NCBI GenBank assembly: GCA_029582155.1
Contig: CM055894.1
Coordinates: 30,781,707 to 30,845,706 of the forward strand
Length of the DNA: 64,000 nt
Direction of reading: 5' to 3'
Source of the DNA: Panopea generosa
Taxonomy: Eukaryota > Mollusca > Bivalvia > Adapedonta > Hiatellidae
The notes under the pieces were generated by a model. The model made no database searches and had not been told where the DNA came from. It saw only the letters and a program-made list of their open reading frames with translations. Below are positions 47,938 to 57,909 of the stretch, piece after piece (within the stretch, counting starts at the first letter, position 1; each line of letters starts with the position of its first letter). Position numbers and translations under genes: made by a program.

Positions 47938-48142
47938 AAAGCAATTACAAATCAATTGCTAGATTCTCATCCAAATTGTTTTTAAAAATGGGGAGGATGG
48001 GAGGATTTTATTGTTTATTTGATTTCTTAATTTTTTTTCATATTTTTAAAAAAAAAAATTATGAAAATAAAAAGTGTCGGGGCAGCAGGAAAATTAGGGG
48101 GCGGGCGTAGATGATAATCAAGCAATTAATTTATTATGGCCT
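47938..48142. mobile_element. MITE-like element, 'GCTAGATTATCATCC' family, nested in the hAT element
   Basis: Left CAATTGCTAGATTCTCATCC and right GATGATAATCAAGCAATTAATTTATTATGG are inverted repeats around GGGGAGGATGGGAGG and GGGGCAGCAGGAAAATTAGGGGG. Same family as 25428-25650. Confidence 0.75.
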
Positions 48143-48646
48143 AACACAAATGCTTCTTAGAACAAAAAACATAGCTTTGTTTTACAAGGAGTATAATGCT
48201 TAGTAACGTTAAACATGTAGCTCAGTTTAAGTATTAAAATTAATAATTTTATTAGTGTTTTTCATTGAAAATAGATAGGGCCATGATAATTCTGCTTGTG
48301 TCATGACGTTTGAAAAGTTAATGGCCCTGTGGCCATGATCATAAAAAAGTTAAGTCACACACTGCACAAACCCACAATGGCAACTTTTGCAAGATAAACT
48401 TTATGATACAAAATATCGGAATTTGGTACAATTCTAACAGAAAAACGTTCCAAAATACAAAAATGAAGAAGCTAACTTGCTACTATCATACTACAGAATA
48501 TTTCAAGGAGGTTTTACCAAATTTCAAGGAGTTTTTTTTACAAAATTTAAGCACTATTCCAGGACAAATTCCATTTTACCAACCTTCAAGTAGTTTTCAA
48601 GGATAAAACAGACTTCAAGGACTTTTCAAGGACTGTGCAAACCATG

Positions 48647-49324
48647 CAATAGTATTTTTTTTTTAAATTTCACAATATTAAACCTTTGTGAGTGGGGTGG
48701 GGGAGTGGGTAGTATTAACCCCTTACGGAAAAAGAAAAATACCCTGCCACACCCTTACTGAACAAACAAAAAGTTATATACTTATCATTACTTATACTAT
48801 CAAAAGGAATTGCTTTCAGTGGTGGTTTGTTTTCGGTCATTTTTATAGCTGTTGTTGGGTCATATTCCCATTGGCAAGTCAGTGGTAAAAATTCCCAATT
48901 GAAAGCTTCAAAAATTATTTTTTGTAAATTGAAACTCACCACAATTCCTTGATAAAATAAAGTTTCCTGCATTCCGAATTGAGTATGACATTGATTCTTT
49001 AATTAAATGGCCAGAGAAACAAGTGTACACATTTTTATGAAGCTGAGCAAATATATTTAATGCAAAAGTTTTCCCAGTGTTGATTAAAACACTGCTAAAA
49101 TTCCCGATTCTAAGGGTATGGGTCACCTTCTTAAATAGTGAAAAAAAAAACAATGGCTTTAATTAAATTCCATTAATGTTTGACCATGATATGACTCTGG
49201 TGCCATATACCATCAATGGTCAACCATCGTTTGACTATGGTCATAACATGGTTTAAACATGGATTATGATGAGAAATTATACAAAATGAAGGTTAACTAT
49301 CATGTTAATCTCAATGAGATCCCA
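48647..49324. other. Non-coding sequence, nothing recognised
   Basis: Small tandem phrases near 49160-49260 (TTTGACCATGATATGAC / TTTGACTATGGTCATAAC). No exon supported. Confidence 0.4.
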
Positions 49325-50890
49325 GTTACCTCCCACTGGGGTCTCAGTGTGGTAATCCCCTGTAACATTTTCTACTGGGATCTCAGTGTGGTAATCCCCA
49401 GTAACACTTTCTACTGGGATCTAAGTGAGGTAATTCCCTGTAATATTTTCTAATGGGATCTCACTGAGGTAATCCGCTGTAACATTTTCTACTGGGATTT
49501 CAGTGTGGTAATCCGCTGTAATTCTTTCTACTGGGATCTCAATTTGGTAATCCCCTGTAAGATTTTTTACTGGGATCTCAGTTTAGTTATCCCCTGTAAC
49601 ATTTTTTACTGAAATCTCATTGTGGTAATCCCCTGTAACATTTTCTACTGGGATGTCAGTGTGGTAATCCCCTGTTACACTTTCTACTGGTATCTCAGTG
49701 TGTTAATCTTCTGTAACACTTTCTACTGGGATCTCAGTGAGGTAATCCGCTCTTCTATTGGGATCTCAGTGTGGTAATCCCCTGTAACACTTTCTACTGG
49801 GATTTCAGTGTGGTAATCCTCTGTTACACTTTCTATTGGTATCTCAGTGTGGTAATCTTCTGTAACACTTTCTACTGGGATCTCAGTGAGGTAATCCCCT
49901 GTAACATTTTCTACTGGGATCTCAGTGAGGTAATACGCTTTTTTATTGGGATCTCAGTGTGGTAATCCCCTGTAACACTTTCTACTGGGATTTCAGTGAG
50001 GTAATCCCCTGTAATATTATCTACTGGGATCTCAGTGAGGTAATCCGCTGTAACATTTTCTACTGGGATTTCAGTGTGGTAATCCCCTGTAACTCTTTCT
50101 ACTGGGATCTCAATTTGGTAATCCCCTGTAAGATTTTTTACTGGGATCTCAGTTTAGTAATCCCCTGTAACATTTTTTACTGAAATCTCAGTGTGGTAAT
50201 CCCCTGTAACATTTTCTACTGGGATGTCAGTGTGGTAATCCCCTGTTACACTTTCTATTGGTATCTCAGTGTGGTAATCCACTGTAACACTTTCTACTGG
50301 GATCTCAGTGAGGTAATCCCCTGTAACATTTTCTACTGGGATCTCAGTGAGGTAATCCGCTTTTCTATTGGGATCTCAGTGTGGTAATCCCCTGTAACAC
50401 TTTCTACTGGGATTTCAGTGAGGTAATCCCCTGTAACATTTTCTACTGGGATCTCAGTGTTTTAATCCCCTGTAACATTTTCTACTGGAATTTCAGTGAG
50501 TTAATCCCCTGTAATATTTTCTACTGGGATCTCAGTTTGGTAATCCCCTGTAACATTTTCTACTTGGGTGTCAGTGAGGTAATTCCCTGTAACATTTTCT
50601 ACTGGAATCTCAGTGTGGTAATCCCCTGTAACATTTTCTACTGGGATCTCAGTGAGGTAATCCCTGCAACACTTTCTACTGGTATGTCAGTGTGGTAGTC
50701 CACTGTAACATTTTCTACAGGGATCTCATAAGTGGTAATCCCCTGTAACATGTTCTACTGGGATATCAGTGAGGTTATCCCCTGTAACATTTTCTACTTG
50801 GATCTCAGTGTGGTAATCAATCCCCTGTAACATTTTCTTCTAGGATCTCAGTGTGGTAATCCCCTGTAATATTTTCTACTGGGATATCCA
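49325..50890. repeat. Minisatellite, 39-bp unit, about 40 copies, with higher-order structure
   Basis: The unit runs from CTGGGATCTCAGTGTGGTAA to TCCCCTGTAACATTTTCTA. Shortened 25-bp units (AATCCGCTTTTCTATTGGG type) occur near 49744, 49931 and 50354. A multi-unit block is duplicated: the variant AATTTGGTAATCCCCTGTAA is at 49541 and 50112, a 571-bp spacing equal to fourteen 39-bp units plus one 25-bp unit. The plus strand reads VIPCNIFYWDLSV; the minus strand reads VENVTGDYHTEIP. Both frames are broken by the 25-bp units. Confidence 0.95.
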
Positions 50891-51329
50891 AAATGAACTG
50901 ATTGTTGTTACTACAAAATTTAATATTTTGCCAAAAAATACACCACAGACATTAATGCTTTTATTTACAAACATAAATTATATAACCATAATCAAGATGA
51001 GAACAATGAGCAGTGTCATAGTTTCAAACATCATTAGTAGGAGATCATTATTTCTTATGTACTCATGAAAACTATGCCTTGATTTAAATATTTTAGATAC
51101 ATGTATTATTTTTCTTGAAAAACAATGTGAGACTAATAAACTGAAATGAGCAATTTGATGGTTAGAATATTTCAAACAAAGGACCATACTATTATTTTAG
51201 TTTGTGACCAGAAAAAAATGTCATTATGGTGATCTTTAATTGCCAGTAATGGGTAAATACAACTGATGCAAAAACTATAGACTTTGTTGCAGCGAGTCAT
51301 CCTGTGATGGATAAATAGTAATATCAATA
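50891..51329. other. Non-coding sequence, nothing recognised
   Basis: AT-rich spacer between the 39-bp minisatellite and the segmental duplication. Confidence 0.45.
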
Positions 51330-51439
51330 TATAACTAATAGGAGGACATAGTATTGTGATGTTTCTGTAATTGCCAGATATAGGGACATTCCAAACTGTT
51401 TCTTATAACAGCTATTGCTATATAGGCGGGTATAAGTAC

Positions 51440-52210
51440 TGTGATAATCCTTATCAGGTACTGGGAACCGAGAGGCAGAAACTATTTATGCCCGCACCTG
51501 CTTTATAACATAATTACATATAGCATGATGGCGCAGTGATAATTTTTGGCTTAAGCATTGTCAGGTACAGGGAACTGGGAGGCAGAAGCTGTTTATGCTT
51601 GCAACTGCTATATAACATATAGCAGAATAGTGCAGCGATGGTTTTTGTCTTAAGCTTTTTCAGGTACAGAGAACCGGGAGGCAGAAGCTGTTGATGCCTG
51701 CACTTGCTATATAACATATATCAGGATAGTGCTGTGACTGTTTTTGCGAGCCCGGCGGCAGAAGCTGTTGATACCTGCACTTGCTATATAACATATAGCA
51801 AGATAGTGCAGCAATGGTTTTTGTCTTAAGCATTGTCAGGTACAGGGAACTGGGAGGCAGAAGCTGTTTATGCCTGCACATGCTATATAACAGATAGCAG
51901 GATAGTGCAGTGATGGTTTTTGCTTTAAGCAATGTCAGGTACAGGGAACCGGGAGGCAGAAGCTATTTATGCCTGCACCTGCTATATAACATATAGCAAG
52001 ATAGTGCAGTGATGGTTTTTGTCTTAAGCATCGTCAAGTACAGGGAACTGGGAAGCAGAAGCTGTTGATGCCTGCACCTGCTATATAATATATAGCAGGA
52101 TAGCACAATGATGGTTTTTGCCTTAAGCATTGTCTGGTATTATTTAGGGAACTTGGAGGCAGAAGCTGTTTATGCTGGTACCTGCTATACAACATACTGT
52201 AAAATCCTTA
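51440..52210. repeat. Tandem array, ~98-bp unit
   Basis: Units contain TACAGGGAACTGGGAGGCAG, AAGCTGTTTATGCCTGCACC and TGCTATATAACATATAGCAG, the last being a short palindrome. At least seven copies, with one partly deleted unit near 51740. Confidence 0.85.
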
Positions 52211-52325
52211 GAAGAGGCATAATTCAAGTCATGATTTATAACTTTTGTTCACTTTAAGAAAAAAAAATGTTTTTATTAAAACTGGTGAGAAAAACAAATT
52301 TAAATTAATTATCTTTAATTATCAA

Positions 52326-52425
52326 CATGGTTCATATAGACCTTAGTGACAAAAATTCAAGGACTTTTCCAGGACTATTTGTCAATTTTCACAGACTCAT
52401 ATGTGCGGACAAACCTTGTAATATA
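52326..52425. mobile_element. Short hAT-type MITE
   Basis: Left CATGGTTCATATAGACC, with internal TTCAAGGACTTTTCCAGGAC, and right GTGCGGACAAACCTTG, an imperfect inverted match to the left end. The ends match those of the 46881-48646 element. Confidence 0.5.
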
Positions 52426-52698
52426 TTTTTTGAAAATGACTTGAAATCAAAGGAACTACATGTATTTATCACTTCACTTTCAAATAAATCCCTCTTTACA
52501 AATAAGTATACATGTATTTGTCACTGCACTAGATTTTACAGTTTTATATAAACTTGAAAAGATGTACCAAAATCACAAGTTCAATATATTTCTTGTTATT
52601 AAATATTACTTTAATTACATATAAAAAGGAAAAGCACACAATTAATTGATAATTGAGAATAGCTTAATTCCTAAGCTTGCTGGTCTTGTACAGTGAAT

Positions 52699-53205
52699 CA
52701 CTAAGGTACCATTAAGATGTGTTCCTGCAAAGATATTATGGGTTATTGAAGACCATAAGGAATAACAAAATAACAAATGATAAAAGGTACCACAATTGTA
52801 CACTAAGGTGCCATTAAGATGTGTACCTGCAAAGATACTATGGGTAATTGAAGGCCATAAGGAATAACAAAATAACAATGGATAAAAGGAACCACAATTG
52901 TACACTAAGGTACCATTAAGATGTGTTCCTGCAAAGATACTATGGGTAATTGAAGGCCATAAGGAATAACAAAATAACAATGGATAAATGGTACCACAAT
53001 TGTACACTAAGGTACCATTAAGATGTGTTCTTGCAAAGATATTATGGGTTATTGAAGACCATAAGGAATAACAAAATAACAATGGATAAATGGTACCACA
53101 ATTGTACACTAAGGTACCATTAAGATGTGTTCTTGCAAAGATATTATGGGTTATTGAAGACCATAAGGAATAACAAAATAACAATTGATAAATGGTACCA
53201 CAATT
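52699..53205. repeat. Tandem array, exactly 102-bp unit, 5 copies
   Basis: CTAAGGTRCCATTAAGATGT recurs at 52701, 52803, 52905, 53007 and 53109, exactly 102 bp apart. Unit length divisible by three and absence of stops give a 180-codon minus-strand frame with a 34-residue period. Repeat-to-repeat identity is high, indicating recent expansion or homogenisation. Confidence 0.95.
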
Positions 53206-53406
53206 TTTTAAAGGCTTTATGTAAGGGAATTACCACAAAATCTCTCATGGCATTTAAAGAAAAAACTACATTAAGCGATGAACAAAGCATGGCGTATTCA
53301 CATAGCCAACTAGCAAGCCTGTGAATGAAGTAAACTCCATCAATAAAACAAGTAGCTTAATATTTTTAACTTTGTGATTAAGGTACTTTCATGTAGTTAT
53401 ACATAC

Positions 53407-53436
53407 TTGGTGAATTGAAAGTAGTTGTTGCTGATG
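53407..53436 (-). CDS. Paralogous Ser/Thr-rich mini-exon (30 nt) of the minus-strand gene
   Basis: Acceptor TTTCTGATACAG and donor TCACCAA|GTATGT are near-identical to those of 44534-44617. Ten codons, phase 1 in and out, reading SATTTFNSP plus split codons. It is the counterpart exon in copy B of the segmental duplication. The retained frame and splice sites in both copies argue that they are coding; the difference in length reflects gain or loss of Ser/Thr codons. Confidence 0.5.
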
Positions 53437-53654
53437 CTGTATCAGAAATATTGATTTTAACAAAAATAATTTACTTTATGAAAATAATATGAAATAATAG
53501 TAATTAAAATTACTATGTTTGAACAAATGATATAGACTGTCTTATATCAGGAAAAGCAGAACAATTAAAAAAAAATATAAACATACCATCCACAAAATAG
53601 GTCATCTTTTATATATTGAAATCATATTCAAGTTAATAAATAACATAAAATTAT

Positions 53655-53849
53655 TTGAAGGAACTGTTGGCAATTTTTATTTCATTATTTCATTCTATTA
53701 ACTATATATATAAATTGTTTAAAGGAACTGTTGGCAATTTTTATTTCATTATTTCATTCTATTAACTATATTTATATAAATTGTTTAAAGGAACTGTTGG
53801 CAATTTTTATTTCATTATTTAATTCTATTAACTATATATTTATATATTG
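53655..53849. repeat. Tandem array, ~65-bp unit, 3 copies
   Basis: GAACTGTTGGCAATTTTTAT at 53661, 53725 and 53791, with TTTCATTCTATTAACTATAT between. The LINE at 53850 begins directly after the last unit. Confidence 0.85.
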
Positions 53850-55450
53850 AAAATAAATTTTTGATTTCACAATATGCAGATGACACCTCAGTTGTTTTAG
53901 ATGGTACAGAAAAATCATTGTTAAATACCCTTAAAGTTTTAAAATTCTATGCAGAAATCTCCGGCCTTAAAATGAATATTGAAAAAACTAAGACGGTGTG
54001 GCTAGGATCAAGAAAAAACTGTCAAGAAAAATTATATGAGGGATGGCATCTTTCTTGGGTAAATAAATTCACAATATTAGGTTTAAAATTCTTTGTAAAT
54101 TTAAATGAAATAATAAATATTAATTATAAAGAAAAAATTCAAGACATTAAAAAACTTCTTGCCAATTGGTCAAGGAGAATTTTAACTCCAATAGGCAAAA
54201 TATTAGTTATAAAAAGTTTAGCATTATCAAAATTAAACCATCTGATAATGACATTGCCAAGTCCAACTTGTGCAATGATAAGATAACTAAAATCATTATT
54301 CTTTAAATTTTTATGGGATGGTAAACCAGAAAAAATAAAACGTGCAGTTATATACCAGTCATATGAAAAAGGTGGTTTAAAAATGTTTGACATTGATGTT
54401 TTCTTTGGCTCCTTGAAATTGACATGGATAAGACGGCTTTTTCAGTCAAACAAACCATATTTATCTATTTTTAAAACTATGTACCCCTATATTATAAATT
54501 TTTCTTCATTTGGAGCAGATTTCATTTCTCGACATGTTAATTAAATAGATAACCCACTCCATTATGGCACAACCCTCATATTAAGGTCGGAGGATCTAGT
54601 ATTTTACCGGAATATTGGTTTAAAAAAGGAATATATTATATAAATGACCTCCTGAATACAAATGGCAGTTTCGTCACATACAGAGAATTCACTGAAAAAT
54701 ATAGTGTTAACACTAACTTTATCGAATTTGAAGGACTCGTAGCATCAGTCAGACACTACTTAGATAAGTTATCTTTTCAACATTTATCATGCATTTGCCT
54801 TAACCCTTTAATACCATATACAATGTCAACAATCCTGAAAGATAAAAAAGGGCTGTAGAACAATTTACCAACATTTCATGAATAAAGATTATATTCCAAC
54901 TTCTAAAACAAAATGGGAGAATGATTTAAATATTCGAATTAATCTGAGAGATAGTAAGTATTACGCTCTTCCTTTCAATGTCACTAAAGACACAAATTTA
55001 CAATGGTTCCAATTTAGAATTAATCACAGAATTCTTGGAACAAACGCATTGCTTAAAAAAATGAAGATTAAAGAATCCGATGTATGTTCCTTTTGTCAAA
55101 GAGAAACCGAAACTATTAAACATATATTTATTGATTGCATAGTAACGCAACAATTTTTTCAAAGTTTTAAAAATTATCTGAATGAAAAGTGCAATACAGT
55201 AAATACAGACTGGTCATCTTCAGACATAATCTTTGGCAGTATGAAATTCGAAACTGTTTTGAGTAGGCTGCTTTATACTGCTAAACACTTCATATACTGT
55301 CAAAAAATGAAAAACAATATTCCTATTTTTGAACCATTCAAACACTATATTAAAATGTTGTATGAAACAGAACGATGTATTGCCAAAAATAACATTGAGG
55401 TGGAAAAATTTGATTTGTTATGGAACCTATACATTCCCCTTATATCTTAA
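53850..55450 (+). pseudogene. LINE ORF2 remnant (RT to C-terminus)
   Basis: The first open part (to 54286) has SQYADDTSVVLDG, the RT catalytic Asp pair, then EISGLKMNIEKTKTVWLGS. A TAA at 54284-54286 interrupts it, but the same frame resumes with FFKFLWDGKPEKIKRAV and YEKGGLKMFD. A further in-frame stop near 54542 and a frameshift in the NPL-WHNP region (about 54555-54570) follow. The last part (54878-55450, 190 codons) is open and includes CSFCQRETETIKHIFIDC. Non-functional. Confidence 0.85.
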
Positions 55451-55660
55451 AAATAAAGACTATTAATTTTACATTTTTCAGATTTATGTATTATAAAAGT
55501 TGCCCTCCAGGATGGCCTCTTTGCTTATTTTGTGTAGACAGTATTTTAGTGAAAATCTCCTGCTACCTTGATATTTTCTATTGTTGTTTTTGTTTTTTCT
55601 TTTTCTACTTATATATTGTTTTATATTGATCCAACTTCTGTTTTATTTTTTATTAAAAGA
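53850..55660 (+). mobile_element. 5'-truncated, decayed L1/Tx1-like LINE
   Basis: Begins within the RT catalytic block and continues to the C-terminal zinc knuckle and a T-rich 3' region. No poly(A) tail or target duplication is clear. It is diverged from the 21457 element but has the same domain order (RT thumb, FLWDGKP block, CCHC). Confidence 0.8.
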
Positions 55661-56639
55661 AAAGGAAAGTGTTTATATAACAATTTTACATCTGGTCATA
55701 GAGCACATGTGTACTCTAACTAGAGTTTATCTTATTTGTGAAAGCAAATTTTGCAATAATATAAGATCTTAATTACTGTTTACATCAATAGTATAGCCTA
55801 TATTTTTTGTGTCACAAATGGAATCATTATAATTATAAGGGACTATGTTAAACTATAAATATCTGCTTGGAAATAGTGTTTACACATGTACACTCTTAAT
55901 AATGTTTCTTTCAAAACAATTGTTGTTTCATCTTATTATTTTTTAATATTTGATTTTTAAAAATCAACAACAAAAAAATCCTTACACTACACACCTGTCT
56001 CTCTTGAATTCACATATAAGTTTGTTACTTATTCTTTCTGTATATTTATATACATAATTGACATAATATTTTAGTTTGTATGTGAATATGCTTAATTTTT
56101 CATGAAGTATATGCAAATGAGAAATATATTACACTAATATTCAACCAATCCAATAACTGAAAACACATGTTTTATAAAATTTAAGAAATAGGTGATTCTT
56201 TTGTGTTTTCTGATTCTCAAATAAAGTTAAATTTTACTAGAAAAATATCAAATGAACCAAGGTATCTTTGAAATTTTATTAATGTCTTCTCCTGGCTTTC
56301 AATAAACACCATCAATAAACACACAAAAAATTGTGTTTATAAACCATTCCAATTATAGATACCTCTAATAAATATAAACACACAAAAACAACCCCAATAT
56401 AATAAAATTCATGTAATTATTGCCACTTTATCTTTTCTGTGAAAAGGGATAAACCAAAATACATATTTAATATTTATTAAGGTCCTACACCAAGCCAGCC
56501 ACTATGGACTTAAGAGAGAAAAATCTCCTGAAGTCATTAGACAACATAATTTTCTTATACTATCATCCACTGTGTCAAATTATATTTTATTTCTGTTTGA
56601 TTTCTGTTTTAGCTCGAGCTTCAATCTATAATTTGTTTA
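55661..56639. other. Non-coding sequence, nothing recognised
   Basis: AT-rich spacer with no exon signals or matched repeats. Confidence 0.45.
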
Positions 56640-56745
56640 GACTGGTGTGTCCCTTTAAAATTAATGTATATATGTGTATATACAACCCTTAACTCAAACT
56701 ATTATGTCCAGTCCCATCGGGTTCGAGCTATCGAAGCTCTACTGT
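56640..56745. mobile_element. Tigger/pogo-like MITE end
   Basis: ACTCAAACTATTATGTCCAG, then GGGTTCGAGCTATCGAAGC, ending CTCTACTG at a TA. Its reverse complement matches the left part of the 36023-36225 element (GGACTGGACAAAATAGTTTG). The other end is not found. Confidence 0.6.
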
Positions 56746-57404
56746 ATTTGACTGAATGGCTGTTAAATTAAAACGATTTTCAGAAACAGAAATTTCCCTG
56801 CAAATTGTTCCATAAAAACTTTTACTGTATCTACTAATGTAGATAATCTCATATATGACAGCTATGTAAAAAGGTTAATGATCTACCATATTACCACGAC
56901 CAGAAAGAGTCTTTTTTTTTTTCAATTTTTGCATAATTGGGGACATAGCAGCCCGACCTATTGACACTCCCAATAAAAGATATCTTTATACCCCTCGACC
57001 TGCTTGCCATCACTATTCAGGCATAGTACTACCACAAGAAACAGGAAATACTTCTGTGCAGTAGTCGCATAATGGCGGTTATAAATAATCCTTATTCTTA
57101 TTTGAAAATACAGTTTCCTTATTTTGATGCTGTTTTTTTTTAAAATTTGAATGGCATTATTGATGTATTTTGAACATTGGAAATCAATGTCATATTTAAA
57201 TTGTGAATTTAGAAAAAAAAGATGCTTGGAAATGGGGTATAAATACACGATTACGGAATTCTATTTTCACTATGTCAACAGTGCACACTGAACAGAAAAA
57301 AATCTCTTACATGCTTAATGGCACCTACTTTTCTCATCATATTTTGGAAGTGCAGAGGTTGTCAAAACAATAAAATGTCAATATCACTTGTTTCATTTGG
57401 GTCT
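56746..57404. other. Non-coding sequence, nothing recognised
   Basis: No exon signals or matched repeats. Confidence 0.45.
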
Positions 57405-57546
57405 CTCTATGTATGACTAGATGCACGCAAGGTCAAATAACACAATTTTTGACAATTCAAGGGCCGTAACTCCAACACTAATTATCCGATTTTGCCAGTT
57501 CAAAAATTTGTCTTAGATATTATAGTTATATAACTCCTGTGATAGT
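57405..57546. repeat. ~163-bp-unit array, first segment (split by LINE)
   Basis: GACAATTCAAGGGCCGTAAC, CCGATTTTGCCAGTTCAAAA and TATTATAGTTATATAACTCC are the 36964 unit family. The unit continues on the far side of the LINE at 61567. Confidence 0.8.
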
Positions 57547-57909
57547 GCAAAACGAAATTTGAATGGGTCACAGTTTTCTGTACGCGAAGACTACACGGAT
57601 CGCGTGAAGCTACACAGACGCGAACTCGGCAAACGACTGGTTGAGGCACGGGCGAATGGACACTACGCATCAATGAGATACGATAAACTTATAGTAAACG
57701 ATGACGTATTCAAATACGACGAAGGGAACCAAACCATAGTTGGTATTGGATCAGCCAGGGGAAAGCCGGGCACTCGATTTAACGCTAAGAACAACATTGG
57801 AACACGTGATACACAGGAAAGGCGCGAAACCGTTCGTGTGGGACAGCGATTGGACAACACAGCGCGCGGAGGTGGAGTCAATAACGGGATAAACAATGCT
57901 ATTGCCTAG
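57547..57909 (+). CDS. ORF1 C-terminal part of the LINE
   Basis: Open from the truncated 5' end to TAG at 57907-57909, about 120 codons. It contains VREDYTDRVKLHRRELGKRL, then HYASMRYDKLIVNDDVFKYD. This is the charged C-terminal part that follows the RNA-recognition-like domain in ORF1 proteins of this LINE type (my recollection of the family). A Gly/Asn-rich end (GGGVNNGINNAIA) precedes the stop. No own ATG remains. It is in the same frame as ORF2, with just the TAG between them. Confidence 0.7.
   Translation, partial: AKRNLNGSQFSVREDYTDRVKLHRRELGKRLVEARANGHYASMRYDKLIVNDDVFKYDEGNQTIVGIGSARGKPGTRFNAKNNIGTRDTQERRETVRVGQRLDNTARGGGVNNGINNAIA

Larger units (their letters stand above)
46881..48646 (-). 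mobile_element. hAT-like DNA transposon derivative
   Basis: The left end CATGGTTCATACAGACC and the inverted right end CATGGTTTGCACAGTCC are flanked by a direct CAATA (46876-46880 and 48647-48651). Sub-terminal AAGGACTTTTCAAGG-type repeats occur near both ends, as in many hAT elements. It encodes a BED-type zinc finger on the minus strand but no catalytic domain. A 'GCTAGATTATCATCC' MITE is nested inside (47938-48142). A ~100-bp relative with similar ends is at 52326-52425. Confidence 0.65.
51330..53690. repeat. Segmental duplication, copy B (expanded)
   Basis: Co-linear with 43735-44830 but about twice as long. The ~98-bp array has more units (51440-52210, at least seven, marked by TTAAGCATTGTCAGGTACAG), a MITE-like insertion lies at 52326-52425, and a 102-bp tandem array was added (52699-53205). 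It holds the paralogous exon 53407-53436. Confidence 0.8.

Noticed and set aside
52642-53184. 180-codon minus-strand frame with a 34-residue period
   Set aside because: It is produced by the 102-bp tandem array (unit divisible by three) and carries no domain signature or splice signal.
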